Positions 15,888-25,403 of a stretch of DNA of 64,000 nucleotides are shown in pieces. The stretch's first letter is position 1. Every line of letters begins with the position of its first letter. The stretch covers positions 186,001-250,000 of the forward strand of contig NZ_JAEUAK010000003.1 in assembly GCF_019511345.1 (NCBI RefSeq), given 5' to 3'. A model generated the notes under the pieces. The model did not search any database, had not been told where the DNA came from, and saw nothing but the letters and a program-made list of their open reading frames with translations. Made by a program: the position numbers and the translations under genes. The stretch is from Rhizobium mesosinicum. GTDB taxonomy: Bacteria; Pseudomonadota; Alphaproteobacteria; Rhizobiales; Rhizobiaceae.

Positions 15888-15948
15888 CGAAACCACCAGG
15901 CGCCCGGAGGCGTTGTCGTAATTTAGAGAGCTTTATCAGGAGAGAGCT

Positions 15949-16257
15949 ATGGGCGACGACAGCACCACCACGATCCGGGCCACATTCGAGACACGGGAAG
16001 CAGCCGATATCGCGGTCGAGCATCTGGTTCAGCAGCATGGCGTCTCGCGGCCAGACATCTTCATCCAGTCGGCGGGTGATCGCAACACCGCCGGCGCAGT
16101 TGCGTCCGGCGGGGATGCCTCGCACGAGGAGGGTGCTCGCCGCGATGCGCCGCTCGGCGGCGAGATTGAGGTCTCGGCCGACGTCACACTCAGCCAGGTC
16201 GGCGCCGTCCGGCGCTGTCTCGGCGAGGCTGGTGCGTTGCGAGTATCGAGCCGCTGA
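15949..16257 (+). CDS. Hypothetical protein upstream of ligD, 102 aa
   Basis: Starts at ATG 15949 behind AGGAGAGAG. A small acidic protein: residues 6-30 ([20 protein letters not shown]) suggest a beta-alpha unit like an ACT or ferredoxin fold, followed by a Gly/Ala-rich linker and a second similar beta-alpha segment ([20 protein letters not shown]). No assigned family. It ends 2 bp before ligD, so the two are cotranscribed, which links it to end joining by position only. Confidence 0.7.
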   Translation: MGDDSTTTIRATFETREAADIAVEHLVQQHGVSRPDIFIQSAGDRNTAGAVASGGDASHEEGARRDAPLGGEIEVSADVTLSQVGAVRRCLGEAGALRVSSR

Positions 16258-16259
16258 GC

Positions 16260-18896
16260 ATGGCCGACACTCTCTCGAAATACCGCGCAAAGCGCGATTT
16301 TAAAAAGACCAGCGAACCGAGCGGCGAGACGCAGGTCAAGCCTTCGAACCGTTTGCGGTTCGTGATCCAGAAGCATGATGCCACCCGCCTGCACTATGAC
16401 CTGAGGCTCGAGCTCGACGGGGCATTCAAATCCTGGGCGGTGACCAAAGGACCTTCGCTCGATCCGCATGACAAGCGGCTCGCCGTCGAGGTCGAGGATC
16501 ACCCCCTCGACTATGGTGACTTCGAAGGCACGATCCCCAAGGGCCAGTATGGCGGTGGCACGGTCATGCTCTGGGATCGCGGCTATTGGGAGCCAGAAGG
16601 CCGAAAGTCCCCGGAAGAGGCGTTGAGAAAGGGCGACTTCAAGTTCACGCTGGAAGGGAAGCGGCTGCATGGAAGCTTCGTCCTCGTCCGCATGCGCAAC
16701 GACCGCGATGGCGGCAAGCGGACCAACTGGCTGCTGATCAAACACCACGACGAACATTCAGTGGAGGAAAACGGCGAGGCGATCTTAAAGGAGAATTTGA
16801 CCTCGGTCGCCTCCGGCCGCAGCATGGAGCAAATCGCCGCGGGCAAAGGCCGCAAACCGCGGCCCTTCATGACGGCGAATGGGGAGATCGAGGCCGACGC
16901 GGTCTGGGACAGCAAGCATGGGTTGGCGGCTGACGAGCGTAAGAAGAAGTCTCGCAAGGAGATCGCGACCTCTACCGCTGCAGATCTGCCGGATTTCATA
17001 GAGCCACAGCTTTGCGAAAGGCTTGATCGCCCGCCGGCCGGCGACGATTGGCTGCACGAGATCAAGTTCGACGGTTACCGCATCCAGATGCGGGTCGCCG
17101 ATGGAGCTGCGACGCTCAAGACGCGCAAGGGGCTCGACTGGACCGGAAAATATCCTGAAATTGCCGATGCGGCTGCCGATCTTCCCGACTGCATCATCGA
17201 TGGCGAGATCTGCGCGCTCGACGAAAACGGCGCACCGGATTTCGCAGCACTCCAGGCGGCTCTGTCTGAAGGCAAAACCGCCGATCTTGTCTATTTCGCC
17301 TTCGACCTGCTGTTCGACGGCGGCGAGGACTTGCGGTTTATGCGGCTGATCGAAAGGAAGGAGCGGCTGCAAAACCTTCTCGCCAGTGCGGACGGCGATC
17401 CGCGCATCCGATATGTCGAACATTTCGAATCCGGCGGCGATGCCGTCCTCCGCTCGGCCTGCAAGCTGCATCTTGAGGGTGTCATCTCCAAGCAGATGGA
17501 TGCGCCCTATCAATCCGGCCGCGCCGACACTTGGGCAAAATCCAAATGCCGGGCCGGCCATGAGGTGGTGATCGGCGGTTACGCCAAGACCAATGGAAAG
17601 TTTCGGTCTCTGCTTGTCGGCGTTCATCGCGGCGATCACTTCGTCTATGTCGGCCGCGTTGGGACTGGCTATGGCGCCAAAAAGGTCGAGACGCTGCTTC
17701 CGAAGCTGAAGGCGCGGGAGACGGCGAGATCGCCGTTCACCGGGATCGGAGCGCCAAAGAAGCAGGCCGAAGTCGTCTGGTTGAAACCAGAGCTGGTCGC
17801 CGAGATCGAATTTGAAGGCTGGACCGCAGACGGGCTCGTGCGTCAGGCTGCCTTCAAGGGCCTGCGCGAGGATAAGCCGGCGAAAGAGGTCGAGGCCGAA
17901 AAGCCTGCATCGCCTGCCGAGACCGATACGGCTGAACCTGCGGCAACGTCCAAGATCAAGTCTGCCCGCCGTAAAGGCGCAAAAGCTGAAGTCATGGGCG
18001 TTCTCATCTCCAATCCCGACAAGCCGCTCTGGCCGGACGCCGGCGATGGTGAGCCGGTCACCAAGGAGGACCTTGCCCGCTATCATGAGGCCGTCGGCGC
18101 TTGGCTGATCGAGCACATCAAGGGCCGGCCGTGTTCGATCATTCGGGCGCCCGATGGCATCGGTGGAGAGCAGTTCTTTCAACGCCATGCGATGCTTGGC
18201 ACCTCCAACCTTCTGGAATTGGTGAAGGTCTTCGGCGACAAGAAGCCTTACCTGCAGATCGATCGGATCGAAGGACTTGCAGCCATCGCCCAGATAGGCG
18301 GGATCGAACTGCATCCTTGGAATTGCGAGCCGGGCAAGCCGGAAGTGCCCGGCAGGCTGGTATTCGACCTCGATCCTGGACCTGATGTTGCGTTTTCGAC
18401 CGTGGTAGCGGCCGCTCGCGAAATGCGCGATCGGCTCGACGAGTTGGGCCTCGTCAGCTTCTGCAAGACGACGGGCGGCAAGGGACTGCATGTTGTAACT
18501 CCGCTCGCAGTCAACAAGCGCAAACCCTTGTCATGGGCGGAAGCCAAGGGCTTTGCACATGACGTCTGCCAGGAGATGGCGCGTGATAATCCCGAGCTCT
18601 ATTTGATCAAGATGACCAAGAGCCTTCGAGGCGGCAGGATCTTCCTCGATTATCTCCGCAACGATCGTATGGCGACCGCCGTCGCGCCGCTTTCGCCGCG
18701 CGCTCGTCCAGGGGCCACCGTTTCGATGCCGCTCACCTGGACGCAGGTGAAGGCCGATCTCGACCCGAAGCGATTTACCCTGCGTACAGTGCCGGCGCTG
18801 CTTGCGAAAACGTCGGCCTGGCAGGACTATCGTGACGGCGAGCGGCCGCTGGAGCAGGCGATCAAGCGGCTTGGAAAATCAGGACGGGCAGCATGA
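16260..18896 (+). CDS. ligD: DNA ligase D, multifunctional NHEJ enzyme
   Basis: An 878-aa three-domain LigD in the order phosphoesterase, ligase, polymerase. The N-terminal 3'-phosphoesterase domain shows [20 protein letters not shown] and [14 protein letters not shown]. The ATP-dependent ligase core carries the adenylated Lys269 in EIKFDGYR and an OB-fold C-terminal part. A Lys/Ala/Glu linker (about 540-580) leads to the primase-like polymerase domain with the metal-binding DLDPGPDV and the [12 protein letters not shown] motif. With Ku it trims, fills and seals double-strand breaks. Two Ku genes and a second ligase lie convergent 1.6-4.4 kb downstream. Confidence 0.96.
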   Translation: MADTLSKYRAKRDFKKTSEPSGETQVKPSNRLRFVIQKHDATRLHYDLRLELDGAFKSWAVTKGPSLDPHDKRLAVEVEDHPLDYGDFEGTIPKGQYGGGTVMLWDRGYWEPEGRKSPEEALRKGDFKFTLEGKRLHGSFVLVRMRNDRDGGKRTNWLLIKHHDEHSVEENGEAILKENLTSVASGRSMEQIAAGKGRKPRPFMTANGEIEADAVWDSKHGLAADERKKKSRKEIATSTAADLPDFIEPQLCERLDRPPAGDDWLHEIKFDGYRIQMRVADGAATLKTRKGLDWTGKYPEIADAAADLPDCIIDGEICALDENGAPDFAALQAALSEGKTADLVYFAFDLLFDGGEDLRFMRLIERKERLQNLLASADGDPRIRYVEHFESGGDAVLRSACKLHLEGVISKQMDAPYQSGRADTWAKSKCRAGHEVVIGGYAKTNGKFRSLLVGVHRGDHFVYVGRVGTGYGAKKVETLLPKLKARETARSPFTGIGAPKKQAEVVWLKPELVAEIEFEGWTADGLVRQAAFKGLREDKPAKEVEAEKPASPAETDTAEPAATSKIKSARRKGAKAEVMGVLISNPDKPLWPDAGDGEPVTKEDLARYHEAVGAWLIEHIKGRPCSIIRAPDGIGGEQFFQRHAMLGTSNLLELVKVFGDKKPYLQIDRIEGLAAIAQIGGIELHPWNCEPGKPEVPGRLVFDLDPGPDVAFSTVVAAAREMRDRLDELGLVSFCKTTGGKGLHVVTPLAVNKRKPLSWAEAKGFAHDVCQEMARDNPELYLIKMTKSLRGGRIFLDYLRNDRMATAVAPLSPRARPGATVSMPLTWTQVKADLDPKRFTLRTVPALLAKTSAWQDYRDGERPLEQAIKRLGKSGRAA

Positions 18897-18926
18897 TCTT
18901 TCGAGGGCAGCTGCAGGCGATGTCAT

Positions 18927-19841
18927 ATGGACGACGCAACAAAAAAGACATCCGAACCACAGCCGCCCGAGGGGGCGACCACCGACCTGCCGCATGATCG
19001 GATAACGGTGGCCCGTTTTCGAGAAGCATTTCCGCGAGCCCGGTGGAGCGACCGCTTGAATGCCTGGTTCGTGCCCGGCCGCACCGCCGAAAAGCGCATC
19101 GGTCGGTGGCTCGCCGAAATGGAGGCCGAAGCAGACCGGTTCGCCGACGAGAAGGGCAGGGATGCCTTTGCCTTCGAGCCGATCGAAAGCCGCTACCTCG
19201 ACGCTGCGCCTGCGAGCTTGCAGATCCGCACGCCCTACTCACGCACCGTTGTCGAAGAAATCCGCGAAATTCCGCAGGCACGCTGGGACGCTGCTCGCCG
19301 CCTCTGGATCGTACCCTACCGCTCGTTCGAGCAACTGCGCCTGCGCTGGCCGGCGATCGAGGCGGCCGCCGAACGGAACGAACCGGAGGCGCGGCGGGCG
19401 CGGCGCGAGGCGATGAGAGGGACCGAGAAGGAGGAGGCATCCAAGGCAAGGTTGAAGGAGCGCCGGCGGCATCGATATCCGGTCCCTGCCGACGATGCCC
19501 CGCCGCTCGATCGTGCAATCGGCACGCATGTCGGGATCGTCTTTTTCACCGGGACCGACGGTGAAATCGCGGATCGGGCGACAGTCAGCGCGTTCTACTT
19601 TGGGGCCGCCGACGGTGAGGAATATGTCTGGGCATCGTGGCGGCGCGGCACGCTGGAGGAATTGGTGACGACCTGGCCGGCGCGAATACCGCCGGAGCCT
19701 GCAGAGCTCGCGCGAGGCTGGTGGGTGCCGACGCTCGACGAGCTTCGGACCGCGCGACGCGAAGCCAAATCCAGGCGGCGGGCAAAAGAGCGCAGCCACG
19801 AAGCAGCGGGCAAACTCTTGCGATCAGATGCAGGCGGCTGA
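18927..19841 (+). CDS. Unknown protein with two HARP-like repeats, 304 aa
   Basis: No characterised family matches the whole protein. Two similar repeats are visible. Repeat 1 (about 26-62) has FREAFPRARWSDRLNAWFVP followed by RIGRWLAEME; repeat 2 (about 104-142) has VEEIREIPQARWDAARRLWI followed by LRLRWPAIE. The shared pattern, hydrophobic helix-(I/F)P-x-A-R-W-D-x-x-x-x-x-W-x-V-P, resembles the HARP domain of SMARCAL1-type annealing helicases. A Lys/Arg/Glu-rich helix (about 145-180) leads to an unassigned C-terminal domain with GTHVGIVFFTGTDGEI. It follows ligD by 30 bp. DNA binding at ends or junctions is an inference from the repeats and the context. Confidence 0.75.
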   Translation: MDDATKKTSEPQPPEGATTDLPHDRITVARFREAFPRARWSDRLNAWFVPGRTAEKRIGRWLAEMEAEADRFADEKGRDAFAFEPIESRYLDAAPASLQIRTPYSRTVVEEIREIPQARWDAARRLWIVPYRSFEQLRLRWPAIEAAAERNEPEARRARREAMRGTEKEEASKARLKERRRHRYPVPADDAPPLDRAIGTHVGIVFFTGTDGEIADRATVSAFYFGAADGEEYVWASWRRGTLEELVTTWPARIPPEPAELARGWWVPTLDELRTARREAKSRRRAKERSHEAAGKLLRSDAGG

Positions 19842-19857
19842 CGCTCTATGACGGATG

Positions 19858-20409
19858 TCAGGCGAATGTGCCACCCGGCGTGGGCGTCGAGGAAGATTGC
19901 GCCGAAGTCCAGGCATCGGCCTGCGCTTTCGTTGGCACGCTTCCGTCAGGGGTCAATTCGTTCACGGCCGTCGGCAGATCGCGAGACAGACGGCTCAAGA
20001 TTTCTTCCTTCGAGAGACCGGTTTTGGCAGCAAGCTCGTTTAGCGTCTCGTCCCCAAGCGCCTGGCCCAATTCCTGATCATTTATAGGCTTGTTTTCGCC
20101 CGTTCCGACCCAGGATTCAGCCTTATCGCCCAGTCCATTGCGTTGGAACTGCTCGATGAGGCTTCCAAGACCGCCGCTCAGAATGCCCCCGGCTGAATTG
20201 CCCCCGAAAATATCGCCGAAACCGCCCCCGCGCGTGAGGTTGCCGAGAAGGTCGCCAATGCCGCCTGCGCTTGGAGCGCTGCCGGCACCGGTCTGGCCGC
20301 TTTGGGCGCGCTGGCCAATTCCCTTCAAGACTTCCGCGATCTTATCGCGGTTCTGGTAGCCGGCGACTGCCAGCACGGCCAGCAGTGCAGTCAATGGTCC
20401 ACGGGACAT
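19858..20409 (-). CDS. YidB family (DUF937) protein
   Basis: A 183-aa protein with a hydrophobic N-terminal segment (LTALLAVLAVAGY), a long Gly/Ser-rich linker (about 35-90) and a C-terminal helical domain typical of YidB/DUF937: VGTGENKPINDQELGQALG followed by LAAKTGLSKEEILSRLSRDL. The function of the family is not established. It is the last gene of a minus-strand group with the ligase and two Ku genes (47-bp gap). It converges with the HARP-like gene. Confidence 0.85.
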   Translation of the reverse strand: MSRGPLTALLAVLAVAGYQNRDKIAEVLKGIGQRAQSGQTGAGSAPSAGGIGDLLGNLTRGGGFGDIFGGNSAGGILSGGLGSLIEQFQRNGLGDKAESWVGTGENKPINDQELGQALGDETLNELAAKTGLSKEEILSRLSRDLPTAVNELTPDGSVPTKAQADAWTSAQSSSTPTPGGTFA

Positions 20410-20456
20410 AGTCGATCCTCCGTTGAAAGTTTGTCCTTCAGGAAACTGGCCGACGA

Positions 20457-21506
20457 TTACATTGTTCCGGCCGGTTTCTCGTTGATATCGAAGACGGCGG
20501 CGTTGTCCTGGACCTCGCGCAGACCCTTGAAAGATGCGTGTCGTAAGTTGCCGTCATCGGTCCAGCCCCGGAACTCGATCTCGGCGATCAAGGTCGGCTC
20601 CGCAAAGACGAGATTCTTGCCCTTGAGCGCGACTGCCGGCCGGCCGGTCTTGAGCTTGTCGAGCAGCGCGCGCAGCTCCGCCGCATCCTTGGCATCGAAC
20701 CCGGTTCCGACGGAGCCGACATAGACCCAGTCGTGGCCGCTGCGGGCGGCAAGAAGCAGGCTGCCGATGCCGCCGCGCGCGACTTTTGACTGTTCGTAGC
20801 CGACGATCATGAAGCTTTCGCTCTGGACACATTTGATCTTTATCCAATCGCCGGTTCTGCCGGAGCGATAGGGCCGATCCCGGTGCTTGGCGATGATTCC
20901 CTCGAGCCCCATCGAGCAGGCGTTCGCCAGAAGTTCGGCGCCGTCGCCGTCGACTTCCTCTGACAACTGGATCGCGCCGGTGGCGTCGTCCAGAAAGTCC
21001 TCGAGCAGGTGGCGTCGGACGGTAAGCTCCGTTTTCGTCAGATCGTGACCGTCGAAATAAAGAAGATCAAAGGCGAAGAATACCGATTCCGTCGATGCAC
21101 GCCTGCCGCCACGTCCGCCGAGCGAGCGCTGCAGCGCCCCGAAATTCGAGTGCCCCTTTTTGTCGAGTACGACGGCCTCGCCGTCCAGGATCGCGGTTGC
21201 GACGCCAAGCTTCCGCGCTGCCTCGGCGATTGTTGGAAACCGGTGCGTCCAATCATGTCCGCCGCGGGTGATGATCCGCACACCCTTCGGCTCGACATGG
21301 ATCGCGAGGCGGTAACCATCCCACTTCAACTCGAACGCCCAATCAGGTCCTTGCGGGGGGATTTGCTTCAAAAGCGCCAGACATGGCTCGATGCGCTCCG
21401 GCATCGGGTCGAAGGGAAGATTGGGCTGCGTGGGGTCGCGGGGACGGGCCGGTTTCGACTTGAGAACCTGGTCGTCCTGAAGAAGCGGTTTGGCGCGGCG
21501 GCTCAT
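20457..21506 (-). CDS. ATP-dependent DNA ligase (LigC/LigD-ligase-type)
   Basis: A 349-aa stand-alone ligase of the bacterial NHEJ type: an adenylation domain with Lys61 in FELKWDGYR, then DGEAVVLD, FFAFDLLYFDG, LEGIIAKHRDRPY and DWIKIKC, and an OB-fold domain ending with EIEFRGWTDDGNLRHASF. It lacks the phosphoesterase and polymerase domains of LigD, so it should only seal nicks or ends. Its ATG overlaps the stop of the upstream Ku gene, so Ku and ligase are coupled. It is distinct from the full LigD on the opposite strand. Confidence 0.93.
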   Translation of the reverse strand: MSRRAKPLLQDDQVLKSKPARPRDPTQPNLPFDPMPERIEPCLALLKQIPPQGPDWAFELKWDGYRLAIHVEPKGVRIITRGGHDWTHRFPTIAEAARKLGVATAILDGEAVVLDKKGHSNFGALQRSLGGRGGRRASTESVFFAFDLLYFDGHDLTKTELTVRRHLLEDFLDDATGAIQLSEEVDGDGAELLANACSMGLEGIIAKHRDRPYRSGRTGDWIKIKCVQSESFMIVGYEQSKVARGGIGSLLLAARSGHDWVYVGSVGTGFDAKDAAELRALLDKLKTGRPAVALKGKNLVFAEPTLIAEIEFRGWTDDGNLRHASFKGLREVQDNAAVFDINEKPAGTM

Positions 21507-22312
21507 CTGCCGGCCCGCTTCTCGGCTGCGACCGACTTTTTAAGGGCGTCCATGATGTTGACGACGTTGGAGGCGGGGGCGGCCTCGGGCTTGTTGCTCT
21601 TGCCGGCTTTCCTCGGCCTCAGCGTCTTCTTCTTCTTCTTCTCGATGAGCGCCAGCAGCGCCTGCTGGATCGGATCGGTAACCATGGCCGGCGACCAATG
21701 TTTCGTGCGCTGCTTGATCAGCTTCTCGACCAGGGGAAGGGCATCTTTCTCGCAATCGGGGTCGATCCCTTCGAAGTAGGCACCTTCCGGCCGGACTTCG
21801 TCGCCGAAACGAAGGGTCCAGAGCACGATGCCTTCATCGCGGGGTTCGAGGATGACGGCGCGTTCACGCCGACCGACCACGAGTTTGGATACGCCAACGA
21901 CCTTCGAGGCTTTCATGGCGTCGCGGATCACGGAAAAGGCCTCCAGACCGACCGGGTCGTCGGGTGTCAGGTAGTGAGGCTTTTCCAGATAGGTCCAGCC
22001 AATGGAATCGGCGGGAACGAATTTCTGGATGTCGATCGTTCGGACGGTGTCGAGCGCCACCGAATTCAGGTCTTCGTCCGTCAGGATCACATAGTCGTTC
22101 TCGCCGCGCGCGTAGCCCTTGGCCTCGTTCTCGTCTTTCACAGGCTTTCCGGTAACCGAGTCGACATATTGCGAGACGACGCGGTTGCCGGTGGCGCGAT
22201 TGAGCGTATGAAAGCGCACCTTCTCCGTTTCTGACGTCGCCGGAGACATTGCCACAGGGCAGGTGACCAGCGACAGCTTCAGATAACCTTTCCAATAGGA
22301 GCGTGGTGCCAT
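21503..22312 (-). CDS. ku: Ku protein (first of two)
   Basis: A 269-aa bacterial Ku, the dimeric ring that threads onto double-strand DNA ends and recruits LigD. Family features are the N-terminal WKGYLKLSLVTCPVAM, RFHTLNRATGNRVVSQYVDS, LDSV-like DEDLNSVAL, DSIGWTYLEKPHYLTPDD and the basic C-terminal tail (KKKKKTLRPRKAGKSNK) that contacts DNA and the ligase. It is followed, with overlap, by an ATP-dependent ligase gene and preceded by a second Ku gene 11 bp away. Two Ku paralogues may form heterodimers. Confidence 0.94.
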   Translation of the reverse strand: MAPRSYWKGYLKLSLVTCPVAMSPATSETEKVRFHTLNRATGNRVVSQYVDSVTGKPVKDENEAKGYARGENDYVILTDEDLNSVALDTVRTIDIQKFVPADSIGWTYLEKPHYLTPDDPVGLEAFSVIRDAMKASKVVGVSKLVVGRRERAVILEPRDEGIVLWTLRFGDEVRPEGAYFEGIDPDCEKDALPLVEKLIKQRTKHWSPAMVTDPIQQALLALIEKKKKKTLRPRKAGKSNKPEAAPASNVVNIMDALKKSVAAEKRAGR

Positions 22313-22323
22313 CGTCGTATCTC

Positions 22324-23244
22324 CTATCCGGCCTTACGCCGCGTTGCGGCTGGTGCGGCGGTTCTAGCCGCCCCGCGGGCGGCACGTTGCCTGCCAGTGC
22401 CCTTGTTAGCATTGGCGGCGGTGCGTTTGGTTTGTCCGGTAGATTTGCCTGCGAGGCCTGCGCTTTCACGAAGGGCTGCCAAGAGATCGTTGGGTTTGGA
22501 GACCTGTACCTTCTTCGGTTTCGGCAGGGACCTGCCTTCGAGTTTGGCGCGGACCAGTTCGGCGACCGCCTGCTCATAGCGGTCATCGAAGGTCGCCGGG
22601 TCGAACTCGCCGATCTTCGTCGAAATGATATGCTTGGCAAGATCGAGCATCTCGCCCTCGATCTTCAGCTTGGGTATCTCTTCGAACGCGGCCTTCGAAG
22701 ATCGTATCTCGTAATCGTATTGGAGGGTGGTTGCGATCATCCCGGCGCCGTGCGGGCGGATGAGAACGGTGCGCATGCGACGGAAGAGGACCGTCTTTGC
22801 GATCGCCGCGACATTTGCCCTCTTCATTCCGTCCCGCAGTAGCGTAAACGCATCCGATCCTACCCGGTCGCTGGGCGTCAGGTAGTAAGGCTTGTCGAAA
22901 TAGATGTCGTCGATCTCGGAGCAGGGGACAAAGGCCTCGACTTCCAGGGTCTTGTTGCTCTCGGGAACAGTCGCGGCGATCTCCTCCGGATCGATCATGA
23001 TGTAGCGACCGTCGTCTATCTCGAAACCCTTCGTCTGTTCCTCTTTCGGTACCGGCTCCTCGGTGTCGCTGTCGACGAAGATGCGGTTCACCCGGTTGCC
23101 CGTCGCCTTGTTGACGGTGTTGAAGGTGATGCGCTCAGCAGTGGACGCGGCGGTATAGAGCGCAACGCCGCAGCTCACCTCTCCAACTTTGAGAAAGCCT
23201 TTCCACTGGGCGCGATGTCCATGTCCTGACGCCATGACCGGCAC
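22324..23244 (-). CDS. ku: Ku protein (second paralogue)
   Basis: A 306-aa Ku that opens the minus-strand operon. It has the same core order as its neighbour (WKGFLKVGEVSCGVALYTAA, ITFNTVNKATGNRVNRIFVD, IDDIYFDKPYYLTPSD) but differs over much of its length. It carries a longer C-terminal extension rich in Ala, Arg, Thr and Lys, typical of Ku forms that bind DNA more broadly. Tandem ku genes next to a ligase are known from other rhizobia, where specific Ku pairs work with specific LigD proteins. No LexA box was found upstream. Confidence 0.94.
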   Translation of the reverse strand: MPVMASGHGHRAQWKGFLKVGEVSCGVALYTAASTAERITFNTVNKATGNRVNRIFVDSDTEEPVPKEEQTKGFEIDDGRYIMIDPEEIAATVPESNKTLEVEAFVPCSEIDDIYFDKPYYLTPSDRVGSDAFTLLRDGMKRANVAAIAKTVLFRRMRTVLIRPHGAGMIATTLQYDYEIRSSKAAFEEIPKLKIEGEMLDLAKHIISTKIGEFDPATFDDRYEQAVAELVRAKLEGRSLPKPKKVQVSKPNDLLAALRESAGLAGKSTGQTKRTAANANKGTGRQRAARGAARTAAPAATRRKAG

Positions 23245-23559
23245 TCCTGCTCGACGATTGTCGACTCAAGTCCGGCGCAGGTGATTCGTTCCGACGCGAA
23301 ACGAATTAATTTCAATGACTTACCACTTGATGTTGAGAAAGAGATTCCAACACGCCTGCGTCGAAAATTGCGCGGCCACCGGCAACTACAGGCGCATGGC
23401 AAAGCGCAGCCTCATTCAACGTCGTCCCCGTTGCCCGTCTCCAGCGACATTCGAGCGGCGATCACACCTGGAAACTGGTCTAGCATCGGTCGATCCCGTC
23501 GTCGGAAACCATTCTCGGACAACCCATGGAGATGCGTCTTCGAAGCTGCTCGAAGCTGA
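23245..23559. other. Intergenic stretch, no secure gene
   Basis: A plus-strand frame from GTG 23281 (begins INFNDLPLDVEKEIPTRLRR after seven residues) is open but has no ribosome-binding site and fades in composition. Otherwise nothing is recognised. It borders a decayed gene and may be a recombination scar. Confidence 0.35.
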
Positions 23560-24180
23560 GGCTCGCTCCGTATTGCTTGACCAATGCTTTACGGTCGAGA
23601 TCGACGCGGCGATCGTATGCGAGGCATTCGACGGAAATGGTCGGATTGCGGTATTGGTAAGGTCAGCCGGTTCACTGTTTAAGAATTTGATCTTGGCTTC
23701 CGACTTGTCGAGTTCCCACGGTTGCGGTCGAGACTGGCCGCGACGATGACATCAGGATTGGCAGCGATGGTGCTTTCGGCCATTCGGCATCCGCGGTAAT
23801 GGCATTCTTGCCGCCGAGGAGATCGGCGATGAAGCCGGATGCGCCGTTCTTGCCGCCGAGATAGGCGTCTGCGGAAGGCGACTGGCTGGAGAACCAAAAG
23901 ACGTAGGAAAGCTGCTTGCCATCCGTGGATACGTTGGCGCGCAATGCCGCCTCGCGCTTCTTGAAGTCGGCGATAAGCGTCTGGCCACGCTCGGCGACGT
24001 CAAAAATCTGCGAAAGCTCGTCGATCTCCTGGTACAGTAGATCCACGTTCCAGAGCCGGTCGCGGCTACCATACTGGTCCTTGACCTTTTCGGTGCTGAG
24101 GCAGGTGCTAGGCGAAATGTAGCTTGGTACGCCGACCTTCTCGAAGTCCTCACGCTTGGCGACTTTGCTCGTCGGCCCGA
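23560..24180 (-). pseudogene. Remnant of an ABC-transporter substrate-binding protein gene
   Basis: Minus-strand translation gives a continuous stretch from 24180 to about 23770 resembling the C-terminal lobe of iron-siderophore/cobalamin-type periplasmic binding proteins: PSYISPSTCL, LYQEIDELSQIFDVAERGQT, YVFWFSSQSPSADAYLGGKN and DLLGGKNAITADAEWPK. The sequence then shifts frame (TIAANPDVIVAASLDRNR is in another frame), and a third piece (KIKFLNSEP) is off again. The N-terminal lobe is missing, cut off at the end of the LacI gene. No transporter genes accompany it. Small deletions and a truncation mark it as decayed. Confidence 0.75.
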
Positions 24181-25239
24181 TCAGGCTTGGCGAGGCCGCG
24201 TTACAATCGAAGCCGGGGGCTTGGCGGACGACTTTCGGGGGATCAGGGTGGGAGCCGAAACGCGGATTCGGTCCTCCGCCGAAACAGCGCCAGTCGTCAA
24301 CAGATCTAAAGCATTCGATGCGATCTGCTCAAAAGGGACGCGCAACGTCGTCAGCGGGGTCGCAAGATGACTGACGATCGGGATATCGTTATATCCGACG
24401 ACCGAAACATCGTTGGGTACGGAAATCCCAAGGCGTGAGAGACCGGAAAGAGCGCCGATCGCCGTGTTGTCGTTCACGGCGAAAATCGCCGTAGGACGAT
24501 CCTCCAGGCGCATGAGCTGCTCGGCCGCATCTGCGCCAGTATCGATTCCGAATGTCGACGAAACGATGCACTCCGGACGGAGCGGAACCCCTGCCTCTTC
24601 CAGTGCCTGCCTGTAGCCTTCGACGCGTCCGAGCGCGCTGGAGGCGTACGAAGGACCGGCGATCACGCCGATGCGACGGTGACCCAGGTCCAGGAGGTGG
24701 CGCGTTGCCAGATAACCACCCAGCCGGTCGTCGCCAATCGAGGAAAGGCTTCGACCGTCGGTCCGCAGAGCCAGGACAAGAGGCACGCGGCGGGCCACCA
24801 GCTCATCTGGGAAGTCATCGTCTTGGCGTGCGGTCGAGAGGATCAATCCATCGACGCCACGCTTTAGAAGTGACTCGGCGGCAAGTCGATCGGCTTTGGG
24901 CTTGTCATCGGTTGTCGCGACAATGGCAAAGCGACCGCTTTTGCTGCATGCCTTCGCCAAAGCTTCGTAGAGCATCGCCATAACGGTATCGGTCAGCCGG
25001 GGCACGATCACGCCGACTGTCATCGTGTTGCCGCGTCGCAGGCTCGCAGCTGAGACATCCCGGACATAACCCAGGTCTTCCGCAATCCTGCGAACACGGC
25101 GCGACGTTTCGTTGTCGGACCGCGGAAGCCGTTCATCGAGGATGCGTGATACTGTGGATTTGGAAACACCGGCAGCCGACGCGACGTCCAGGATGGTCAC
25201 CCGCGTCTGGCGGTTGCCGTCTTCGGCCTCTGAATCCAT
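24181..25239 (-). CDS. LacI family transcriptional regulator
   Basis: A 352-aa LacI/GalR-type repressor. The N-terminal helix-turn-helix is clear (VTILDVASAAGVSKSTVSRI, then a hinge helix), followed by a periplasmic-binding-protein-like effector domain (MTVGVIVPRLTDTVMAMLYE, GLILSTARQDDDFP, HRRIGVIAGP, AIFAVNDNTAIGAL, SVVGYNDIPI). It starts at 25239 behind GGGGAAAG. It is divergent from the DapA-like gene, and a 14-bp palindrome (25330-25343) in between is a likely operator. It should control that lyase and the MFS transporter; the inducer is probably a sugar acid or related metabolite. Confidence 0.93.
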   Translation of the reverse strand: MDSEAEDGNRQTRVTILDVASAAGVSKSTVSRILDERLPRSDNETSRRVRRIAEDLGYVRDVSAASLRRGNTMTVGVIVPRLTDTVMAMLYEALAKACSKSGRFAIVATTDDKPKADRLAAESLLKRGVDGLILSTARQDDDFPDELVARRVPLVLALRTDGRSLSSIGDDRLGGYLATRHLLDLGHRRIGVIAGPSYASSALGRVEGYRQALEEAGVPLRPECIVSSTFGIDTGADAAEQLMRLEDRPTAIFAVNDNTAIGALSGLSRLGISVPNDVSVVGYNDIPIVSHLATPLTTLRVPFEQIASNALDLLTTGAVSAEDRIRVSAPTLIPRKSSAKPPASIVTRPRQA

Positions 25240-25301
25240 TTCACTTTCCCCATCTGCAGCGCTCTCGCGGTTGAGGCCCCAAGCATTGCATTAAAAAAAA
25301 G

Positions 25302-25343
25302 TTGACTCCAGCAAAATCGGCAACGATAGTGGGAACGTTCCCA
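25302..25343 (+). promoter_or_regulatory. Promoter and palindromic operator of the lyase/MFS unit
   Basis: TTGACT (25302-25307), a 17-bp spacer and GATAGT (25325-25330) form a promoter. The perfect palindrome TGGGAACGTTCCCA (25330-25343) sits over the start-site region, with a central CG as in many LacI-family operators. It fits repression by the divergent LacI-type regulator. Confidence 0.75.
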
Positions 25344-25403
25344 TTAACGATCCCATCGCTGATCGCATGAGCGGACAGCGGCTATCCAGGAGGAGATACC
25401 CCG

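Larger units (their letters stand above)
15556..15948. other. Intergenic stretch with hairpins
   Basis: No gene is supported. It contains a weak terminator-like hairpin after malQ (15618-15651), a 6-bp hairpin GGCCCT/AGGGCC near 15796-15820, and a longer inverted repeat at 15843-15887. It may be a scar of rearrangement next to the end-joining island. Confidence 0.45.

Noticed and set aside
16785..18491. A 568-codon minus-strand open frame within ligD
   Set aside because: Long antisense frames are common in GC-rich coding DNA; ligD has all domain motifs on the plus strand and this product has none.
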